From: Bacteroidales bacterium
Lineage (GTDB): Bacteria > Bacteroidota > Bacteroidia > Bacteroidales > UBA932
Assembly (NCBI GenBank): GCA_016295245.1
Contig: JAEDLO010000087.1
Span: 1 to 6,453, forward strand
Length of the DNA stretch: 6,453 nucleotides
Direction of reading: 5' to 3'
Shown: piece after piece, positions 1-4,165 of the stretch
Position numbering within the stretch: position 1 is the first letter of the stretch
How the letters are laid out: every line of letters starts with the position of its first letter
Made by a program: the position numbers and the translations under genes
The notes under the pieces: generated by a model
What the model was told of the DNA's origin: nothing
Databases searched by the model: none
The model's input: the letters and a program-made list of their open reading frames with translations, nothing else

Positions 1-126
1 GGTCACCCGCGCAGGTGAATGACAAAACTTCATCGAAGATCCACCAGAGCCCCTTCTGAGGCAGGTGCCTTTCCTTCGTGTCAATCACCTGCGCACCCAG
101 GATGCCTCAGAGGTACTTCTGGAGGG
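1..126. repeat. Intergenic tandem repeat, unit 1 (full-length copy)
   Basis: This stretch is the first of two related units. Positions 1-32 match 127-158 at 30 of 32 bases (25 identical in a row, 8-32 = 134-158), and 94-111 is identical to 157-174. The unit also contains an inverted near-copy of its own start (79-94 against 9-24). No reading frame crosses it: all three plus frames stop within the first 60 bases, and the minus frames are broken too. The array probably continues beyond the left edge, because the unit begins at base 1 with the same GGTCA that starts unit 2. I do not recognise the family; a dispersed Bacteroidales intergenic repeat is an inference. Confidence 0.75.
9..94. repeat. 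86-nt imperfect palindrome inside repeat unit 1
   Basis: The outer arms 9-24 and 79-94 are complementary at 15 of 16 bases. Just inside, CGAAG (34-38) pairs with CTTCG (74-78), and further in CACC (42-45) pairs with GGTG (64-67) and CAGA (45-48, sharing one base) with TCTG (55-58). About nine unpaired bases (25-33) bulge on the left arm. The result is a long stem-loop or cruciform, possible on either strand. It could be a structured RNA, a protein-binding palindrome or a mobile repeat of the REP type; the sequence alone does not decide. Confidence 0.6.
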
Positions 127-195
127 GGTCAAGCGCGCAGGTGAATGACAAAACTTCACCCAGGATGCCTCAGAACCATTCCTGACAGGGGGCAA
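127..195. repeat. Intergenic tandem repeat, unit 2 (shortened, degenerate copy)
   Basis: Positions 127-158 repeat 1-32, then the sequence jumps directly to a copy of 96-111 at 159-174. Compared with unit 1 it lacks exactly 63 nt (33-95), which hold the inner stem and the right arm of the palindrome. From 175 to about 195 similarity to 112-132 continues at roughly half the bases, including a shared run of G residues, and then fades. The simplest reading is tandem duplication of a 126-nt unit followed by a 63-nt deletion in this copy. Confidence 0.65.
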
Positions 196-197
196 AA

Positions 198-215
198 GTT
201 AGCGTGACGGCTAAC
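198..215 (-). other. Small hairpin next to the repeat array
   Basis: GTTAGC (198-203) and GCTAAC (210-215) form a perfect 6-bp stem with a 6-nt loop. Read on the minus strand the stem is followed by TTTT (197-194), so it could be a weak back-up terminator behind the ribosomal operon terminator at 251-287, or the edge of the repeat array. The stem is short and the T run is only four bases. Confidence 0.35.
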
Positions 216-250
216 GGAGGAGAGTGGCAGACGCTCAGAGGTGATATAAC

Positions 251-287
251 GCAAAAAAAAGAGGATAACCTTCAGGTCATCCTCTTT
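251..287 (-). terminator. Rho-independent terminator of the rpsF-rpsR-rplI operon
   Basis: On the minus strand a 13-bp stem (287-275 with 270-258, loop 274-271) runs into a tract of T residues (to about 253). The only non-Watson-Crick position, 267 against 278, is A-C on the plus strand but a G-U wobble in the minus-strand RNA, which supports minus-strand use. It lies 24 nt past the rplI stop codon. Confidence 0.9.
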
Positions 288-310
288 AAGTGTATTAAAC
301 GGGTTGCTGA

Positions 311-754
311 TTACTCAGCTGCGGCTACGACAACCTTCACGTTTGCGAAGACGCCCTTGTAGCACTTAACCTTGGCTTCGAACTCACCGACTTCCTTAAT
401 CTCAGGAACGGTAACGTTCTTCTTGTCAACTTCTGCACCGGCTGCAACGAGAGCCTCGGCTACCTGAGCTGCGGTGATGGCACCGTAAAGCTTGCCGTTC
501 TCGCCGACTTTGGCGCTGAGCTTAACCTCGATTGCCTCGATCTTTGCTGCGAGAGCCTGAGCGTCAGCAACGAGCTTAGCCTCCTTGTGAGCCCTCTGGC
601 GGAGGGTCTCAGCATGCTGCTTGAGAGCAGACGGAGTACCAACTGATGCGAAACCCTGAGGTACAAGGTAGTTGAGAGCGTAACCGGTCTTTACTTCTAC
701 AACCTCTCCGGCCTCGCCGAGGTTGGCTACTTCTTTCTTAAGAATAATCTTCAT
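311..754 (-). CDS. rplI: 50S ribosomal protein bL9
   Basis: The 147-residue product is bL9, a large-subunit protein that binds 23S rRNA near the base of the L1 stalk and helps maintain reading-frame fidelity. The N-terminal rRNA-binding domain is clear: MKIILKKEVANLGEAGEV, then VKTGYALNYLVPQG at residues 22-34. A charged helical connector (about 43-75) leads to the C-terminal domain (about 76-147). Length is normal for the family. The ATG at 752-754 starts the conserved N-terminus; there is no SD sequence before it, as is usual in Bacteroidota. It is the last gene of the operon, 10 nt after rpsR, and is followed by a strong terminator. One oddity is Leu27 in the GYALNYL motif, where many bL9 proteins have Arg before Asn-Tyr/Phe-Leu. 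Confidence 0.97.
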   Translation of the reverse strand: MKIILKKEVANLGEAGEVVEVKTGYALNYLVPQGFASVGTPSALKQHAETLRQRAHKEAKLVADAQALAAKIEAIEVKLSAKVGENGKLYGAITAAQVAEALVAAGAEVDKKNVTVPEIKEVGEFEAKVKCYKGVFANVKVVVAAAE

Positions 755-764
755 AACGCATCAA

Positions 765-1037
765 TTATTTAAGGAGGTCAGTTACATATGGGAGGAGGGC
801 AAGTGAGCGTGCACGCTTGACTGCCTGTGCCACCTTGCGCTGGAACTTGAGTGAAGTACCGGTGATACGGCGAGGGAGAATCTTGCCCTGCTCGTTGAGG
901 AACTTCTTGAGGAACTCAGGATCCTTGTAATCTACATACTTGATACCTGCCTTCTTGAAACGGCAGTATTTCTTCTTGCGAACCTCTACGGTAGGAGGGT
1001 TCAGATAACGGATTTCGTTGTTTTCTACGTTTGCCAT
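765..1037 (-). CDS. rpsR: 30S ribosomal protein bS18
   Basis: The 90-residue product is bS18, which pairs with bS6 on the platform of the small subunit and binds the central domain of 16S rRNA. Family hallmarks are KKKYCRFKKAG (21-31), a YKDPEFLKKFL helix (37-47), and GKILPRRITGTSLKFQRKVAQAVKRARSLALLPY (51-84), split in the family by the invariant GKI-PRR-TG core. The frame stays open upstream to 1088, but the start at 1035-1037 is right: it gives the usual MAN- N-terminus and length, and an AGGAGG lies 8 nt before it. The longer form would overlap the end of rpsF and add a non-conserved extension. The gene begins 16 nt after rpsF stops and ends 10 nt before rplI. In Bacteroidia, bS18 is one of the proteins that covers the 16S anti-SD. 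Confidence 0.97.
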   Translation of the reverse strand: MANVENNEIRYLNPPTVEVRKKKYCRFKKAGIKYVDYKDPEFLKKFLNEQGKILPRRITGTSLKFQRKVAQAVKRARSLALLPYVTDLLK

Positions 1038-1045
1038 AATGAGTT

Positions 1046-1051
1046 CCTCCT
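1046..1051 (-). promoter_or_regulatory. Strong Shine-Dalgarno AGGAGG before rpsR
   Basis: The minus strand reads AGGAGG at 1051-1046, separated from the rpsR ATG by 8 nt, the ideal spacing. The other starts examined here (rpsF, rplI, parE, DUF1573, ferredoxin, amidohydrolase fusion) have no comparable motif. It fixes the rpsR start at 1037 and may be regulatory. Confidence 0.85.
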
Positions 1052-1053
1052 GA

Positions 1054-1470
1054 TTATGCTTCTGGTTCAACTTCAATCTCAACTTCAACTTCTGCTGCAG
1101 CTGCTGCAGGAGCCTCTGCTACAGGTGCGGCTGCCTTGGCTGCACGGTTCTGGCGACGGCGCTCAGCATAAGCTGCTGCGTTCTTGTCAAGAGCTACGGT
1201 GATGTAGCGGATGATGCGCTCGTCACGGTGATACTGGGTCTCGAGCTTGGCGATGAACTGTGGATCAGCCTTGAACTCGATCAGGTAATAGAATCCTGAA
1301 GTCTTGTGCTGGATTGGGTAAGCAAGGTGCTTCAGACCCCAGTCCTCTTCGTACACAACCTCACCGCCGTTGGCCTTGATGAGATCGGTGTACTTGGCAA
1401 CCGCTTCCTTCATCTGAGCTTCAGACAAAACGGGAGTTGCAATGAAAACGGTTTCGTACTGTTTGATCAT
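1054..1470 (-). CDS. rpsF: 30S ribosomal protein bS6
   Basis: The 138-residue product is bS6, which forms a heterodimer with bS18 on the 30S platform. The ferredoxin-like core is evident from YETVFIATPVLSE (5-17), the GGEVVYEEDWGLKHLAYPI segment (35-53), the strand KTSGFYYLIEFKA (56-68) and HRDERIIRYITVALD (81-95). Residues about 108-138 form a low-complexity tail rich in Ala, Pro and then alternating Glu/Val, ending in acidic residues; such tails vary between species. The start ATG at 1468-1470 gives the conserved N-terminus, and an A-rich leader without SD precedes it. It is the first gene of the operon, with a promoter at 1520-1550. Confidence 0.97.
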   Translation of the reverse strand: MIKQYETVFIATPVLSEAQMKEAVAKYTDLIKANGGEVVYEEDWGLKHLAYPIQHKTSGFYYLIEFKADPQFIAKLETQYHRDERIIRYITVALDKNAAAYAERRRQNRAAKAAAPVAEAPAAAAAEVEVEIEVEPEA

Positions 1471-1494
1471 TTTTGTTGATAATTAATAGTTTAT

Positions 1495-1518
1495 AAAAAA
1501 GCCCCGAAATTCGGGGCT
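1495..1518 (-). terminator. Rho-independent terminator after parE
   Basis: A 19-nt near-palindrome (1500-1518) has arms AGCCCCG and CGGGGCT around a short AT loop. On the minus strand it is followed by six T residues (1500-1495), while the plus strand has no T run after it, so it acts on minus-strand transcripts arriving from parE, whose stop is at 1567. It overlaps the predicted start point of the rpsF transcript. Confidence 0.8.
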
Positions 1519-1519
1519 G

Positions 1520-1550
1520 CAAATATAGTAATTATTTTCAGACTATGCAA
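1520..1550 (-). promoter_or_regulatory. Promoter of the rpsF-rpsR-rplI operon
   Basis: The minus strand carries TATATTTG (1527-1520), a perfect match to the Bacteroidota -7 consensus TAnnTTTG, and TTG (1550-1548) 20 nt upstream as the -33 element. Transcription should start near 1513-1516, giving a leader of about 45 nt. A small palindrome (GCAAG-CAAT-CTTGC, 1547-1560) overlaps the -33 element. Confidence 0.75.
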
Positions 1551-1566
1551 GCAATCTTGCTGACAA

Positions 1567-3468
1567 TCAGATATTGACGTCTTCGAGCTCTTCCTCGCTG
1601 CGCAGGTGCTGGCGGATGAAGTTCTGGCGTTCGAGCGTGTTGTCGCCCATATAGAACTCCATAATGTCGGCAATTGACTCCTCTTCGGCGAGTTTTACCA
1701 GGTCGAGCCTCATCTCGGGACCGATGAAGTGGACGAACTCCTCGGACGAAATCTCACCCAGACCTTTGAAACGGGTGATTTCCACTCCGGTCTTCAGGGT
1801 CTTGATGGCATCTTCCTTCTCTTCGCTATTGTAGCAATAACGGTTCTCTTTCTTGTTGCGCACGCGGAAGAGTGGAGTTTGGAGTATGTGGACGTGGCCC
1901 CTTCTTATCAGATCCGGATAATACTTCATAAAGAAGGTCAGCACCAGCATACGGATGTGCATACCGTCGTCATCGGCATCCGTTGCGACGATGATGTTGT
2001 TGTAGCGCAGGTTCTCGAGGTCGTCCTCCACTCCCAGGGCTGAAATCAGCAGGCTTAGTTCTTCGTTTTCAGCGACTTTCTTGCGGCTCTCCTTGTAGCA
2101 GTTGATAGGCTTGCCCCTCAATGAGAACACAGCCTGGTAATCTGCGTTGCGGGCTTTGGTGATGGTTCCCGATGCGGAGTCGCCCTCTGTGATGAAGATA
2201 GAAGACTTCTCGACCTTCTCGGCGTTCTTCTCGGTAATCTTGTCGTTGAAGTGGAAGCGGCAGTCGCGCAGTTTTTTGTTATAGACGTTGGTCTTCTTGT
2301 TGCGCTCGCGGGTCTTCTTCTGGATGCCGGAGATTTCCTCCCTTTCCTGCTGGGAGTTCTTGATCTTTTCCTCGATGACTGGGACTATCTCCTTGTGGAT
2401 GCGGAGATAGTTGTCGAGATTTTTGGCCACGAAATCGTTGACGTAAGAACGGATAGTGGGACCGATGTCGGTCTTGAGGCTGCCGTTCTCGTCGTGAATC
2501 TGCTTCTCCCACATATAGTTGGACCCCAGCTTGGTCTTGGTCTGACCTTCGAAGTTCGGCTCTTGAATCTGGATGCTGATGGCTCCCACTATGCCCTGAC
2601 GGCAGTCTGCCGGTTCGTAATTTTTCTTGAAGAACTCCTTGAGGGTCTTGGCTATGGCTTCGCGGTAGGCTGCCAAATGGGTGCCTCCGTCACGGGTGTT
2701 CTGACCGTTCACGAAGGAAGAAATGTTCTCGCCGTAGGCGTTGCAGTGGCTTAGCACGATTTCGATGTCCTCACCTTCGAGGTGAATGGGTGGATAGAGG
2801 GGTTCCTCGCTCAGGTTTTCGTTCACCAGGTCAAGAAGGCCGTTTTCAGATTTGTAGGAAACGCCGTTGAAGACCAGCGTGAGGCCTTTCTTGAGGTAGG
2901 AGTAGTTCTTGACCATAGTCTCGACATAGTCGAGATTGAAGGCGAAGTTGTTGAACATCATCGGGTCAGGGGTGAACCTGACCAGCGTGCCGTTCTTCTC
3001 CTTTGTTGGCTCCTTACCGCTGTCCTTGAGCTCTCCGCGCTCGAAACTTGCCCAGGAACATTCTCCGTCCCTGTGTGAGCAAACATAGAAACTCTCCGAA
3101 AGGGCGTTTACGGCCTTGGTGCCGACACCGTTCAGGCCGACTGACTTCTTGAAAGCCTTGTCGTCGAATTTTCCGCCGGTATTGAGGATGCTTACTGCCT
3201 TGACTACGCTGTCGAGGGGAATTCCGCGTCCGAAGTCCCTTACGCTTACGCTTCTGTCCTCAATGGTGATACGGATTTCCTTGCCGAATCCCATCGCGAA
3301 CTCGTCAATGGAGTTGTCCACGATCTCCTTCAGAAGTACATAGATGCCGTCAGAGGGGTTGCTTCCGTTGCCGAGTCGTCCGATGTACATACCCGGACGC
3401 ATCCGGACGTGCTGCACCCCTTCCAGGGTCCGTATGTTGTCGTCTGTGTAGTTGCTATTTGGTGTCAT
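1567..3468 (-). CDS. parE: DNA topoisomerase IV subunit B (ParE, type IIA topoisomerase ATPase subunit)
   Basis: The 633-residue protein is the ATPase subunit that works with ParC to separate linked daughter chromosomes. Domains in order: GHKL ATPase with Glu48 and Asn52 in EIVDNSIDEF, the DFGRG box (78-82) and the GLNGVG lid (111-116); transducer with the QTK loop (309-311, Lys311) contacting ATP; a helical linker (about 355-400); Toprim domain with EGDSASG (428-434, catalytic Glu428) and DADDD (497-501) for metal binding; then FKGLGE (567-572). I call ParE rather than GyrB from the N-terminus (TDDNIRTLEGVQHVRMRPGM), the KSVGLNGVG context and the length typical of Bacteroidota ParE; no parC is in the window to confirm. 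The ATG at 3466-3468 lies inside the end of the DUF1573 gene (14-nt overlap), suggesting coupled translation. Confidence 0.92.
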   Translation of the reverse strand: MTPNSNYTDDNIRTLEGVQHVRMRPGMYIGRLGNGSNPSDGIYVLLKEIVDNSIDEFAMGFGKEIRITIEDRSVSVRDFGRGIPLDSVVKAVSILNTGGKFDDKAFKKSVGLNGVGTKAVNALSESFYVCSHRDGECSWASFERGELKDSGKEPTKEKNGTLVRFTPDPMMFNNFAFNLDYVETMVKNYSYLKKGLTLVFNGVSYKSENGLLDLVNENLSEEPLYPPIHLEGEDIEIVLSHCNAYGENISSFVNGQNTRDGGTHLAAYREAIAKTLKEFFKKNYEPADCRQGIVGAISIQIQEPNFEGQTKTKLGSNYMWEKQIHDENGSLKTDIGPTIRSYVNDFVAKNLDNYLRIHKEIVPVIEEKIKNSQQEREEISGIQKKTRERNKKTNVYNKKLRDCRFHFNDKITEKNAEKVEKSSIFITEGDSASGTITKARNADYQAVFSLRGKPINCYKESRKKVAENEELSLLISALGVEDDLENLRYNNIIVATDADDDGMHIRMLVLTFFMKYYPDLIRRGHVHILQTPLFRVRNKKENRYCYNSEEKEDAIKTLKTGVEITRFKGLGEISSEEFVHFIGPEMRLDLVKLAEEESIADIMEFYMGDNTLERQNFIRQHLRSEEELEDVNI

Positions 3469-3826
3469 TCTTCTTGCTTACAACTGTTCCCTTGATGTGG
3501 AGTATTTCAGGTTTGCTCTGGGCGGAGGTGTAAACGGAAATTCTCTTGTCGAAAGTGTACGCCCCCTCGTCATTGCTGTAGTTGACGGTGATGATGCCGC
3601 TTTTGCCGGGCTCGATGTCCTCGCGGGTCCATTTGACCTCGGTGCAGCCGCAGGTAGCCACGACTGCATAGATGGTTAGCGGCTCGGAGCTGTCATTGGT
3701 CAGAGTGAATACGCATTTCTGAGGGCCGTCAGCGTGGGTGATGCGCCCGAAATCGTGGACGGTCTTGTCAAAAGTTACGCCTCCGGAAAGCAGGCTCGTG
3801 AGCAGAATCAGCAATAGACTTTTCAT
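3455..3826 (-). CDS. DUF1573 domain protein, probably exported
   Basis: The 123-residue product matches the DUF1573 family (Ig-like fold, abundant in Bacteroidota, function not established). Visible hallmarks are HDFGRI (24-29), the strand CVFTLTNDSSEPLTIY (38-53), the CGCT motif (Cys59, Cys61), IEPGKSGIITVNY (71-83), then FDKRISVYT (92-100) and LHIKGTV (109-115). Residues 1-16 (a Lys at position 2, then a Leu-rich run ending SGG) look like a short signal peptide; there is no lipobox Cys. I start at the ATG 3824-3826: a TTG three codons earlier keeps the frame open, but it forms part of a perfect -7 promoter box. It overlaps parE by 14 nt and is presumably co-transcribed; no functional link is evident. 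Confidence 0.85.
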   Translation of the reverse strand: MKSLLLILLTSLLSGGVTFDKTVHDFGRITHADGPQKCVFTLTNDSSEPLTIYAVVATCGCTEVKWTREDIEPGKSGIITVNYSNDEGAYTFDKRISVYTSAQSKPEILHIKGTVVSKKNDTK

Positions 3827-3832
3827 ATTATG

Positions 3833-3840
3833 CAAAGTTA
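3833..3840 (-). promoter_or_regulatory. Candidate -7 element for the DUF1573-parE operon
   Basis: The minus strand reads TAACTTTG, a perfect TAnnTTTG. At 20-nt spacing only TTT (3863-3861) is available as a -33 element, so the match is weaker upstream. Only 6 nt separate the box from the DUF1573 ATG, so the message would have almost no leader. Confidence 0.55.
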
Positions 3841-3865
3841 AGATAAAAATCTTTCTTCAGAAATC

Positions 3866-3896
3866 TTGCCAAATCAAATTTAAGCTATTAATTTTG
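3866..3896 (+). promoter_or_regulatory. Promoter of the ferredoxin gene
   Basis: TTG (3866-3868) and TAATTTTG (3889-3896) are separated by 20 nt and fit the Bacteroidota -33/-7 consensus. The start point should be near 3903, giving an AT-rich leader of about 25 nt with no SD. Confidence 0.75.
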
Positions 3897-3927
3897 TGCT
3901 ACGAATAAAGAACCAACATTTTTAATT

Positions 3928-4101
3928 ATGGCTTATAAGATTTCAGCTGACACCTGTGTGGCTTGTGGAACATGCCAGGGTGAGTGCCCTTCAGGCGCTA
4001 TCAAGGAAGGAGACGTTTATACCATCGATCCTAATGTCTGCATCGACTGCGGTACTTGCGCAGATGCTTGCCCGATGGGTGCCATCTCTCCTGCAGAGTA
4101 A
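3928..4101 (+). CDS. Small 2[4Fe-4S] ferredoxin
   Basis: This 57-residue protein carries two CxxCxxCxxxCP cluster motifs: Cys10, 13, 16, 20 with Pro21, and Cys38, 41, 44, 48 with Pro49. The two halves are internally similar, as in clostridial-type ferredoxins, and the length is typical. Each cluster is completed by the distant Cys of the other motif in this fold. It is a soluble low-potential electron carrier, suited to accept electrons from pyruvate:ferredoxin oxidoreductase, whose gene lies about 1.6 kb away, and to pass them to hydrogenase, Rnf or other reductases; the actual partner is inferred. The ATG at 3928 is the only start that yields the conserved N-terminus. It has its own promoter and terminator, so it is a single-gene transcript facing the amidohydrolase gene. 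Confidence 0.95.
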   Translation: MAYKISADTCVACGTCQGECPSGAIKEGDVYTIDPNVCIDCGTCADACPMGAISPAE

Positions 4102-4120
4102 TATTTGGGTCCCCCAATAT
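4101..4120 (+). other. Hairpin at the ferredoxin stop codon
   Basis: ATATT-(T)-GGG (4101-4109) pairs with CCC-AATAT (4113-4120) around a 3-nt loop, beginning at the last base of the ferredoxin TAA. No T run follows it, so it is more likely a 3'-end stabilising stem or part of a two-hairpin terminator with the next structure. Confidence 0.4.
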
Positions 4121-4123
4121 TTC

Positions 4124-4165
4124 AGAGGCCGGCCGTGGGGTCGGCCTCTTGTCGTATTATTTTTC
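4124..4165 (+). terminator. Terminator of the ferredoxin gene in the convergent region
   Basis: AGAGGCCGGCC (4124-4134) pairs with GGTCGGCCTCT (4139-4149), an 11-bp GC-rich stem with one G-U pair on the plus strand and a 4-nt loop. A T-rich stretch (4150-4164) follows, overlapping the 3' end of the opposing gene. On the minus strand the same stem could serve the amidohydrolase fusion, but no T run follows on that side. Confidence 0.7.

Noticed and set aside
1..195. CRISPR-like array from the 25-nt repeat
   Set aside because: Only two direct copies, 126 nt apart, and the material between them is itself partly repeated and palindromic rather than a unique spacer of regular length.
1..195. Coding repeat, because 126 and 63 are multiples of three
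   Set aside because: All plus frames stop within the first 60 bases and no minus frame stays open across both units; the longest open stretches lack start codons and resemble no protein family.
1038..1088. Longer N-terminus for bS18 starting at 1088
   Set aside because: It would overlap rpsF and add a non-conserved 17-residue extension; the AGGAGG and the usual bS18 length point to 1037.
2251..2754. 167-codon plus-strand frame antisense to parE
   Set aside because: Hydrophobic Val/Leu-rich shadow of Glu/Lys/Asp codons on the other strand; parE is complete and conserved here.
1567..3468. GyrB instead of ParE
   Set aside because: The N-terminal and lid sequences look like the Bacteroidota ParE group, although GyrB shares the same domains; a tree or a second B-subunit gene would settle it.
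3827..3835. TTG start of the DUF1573 gene at 3835
   Set aside because: The TTG is part of a perfect -7 box, and the ATG at 3826 gives a normal signal-peptide N-terminus.
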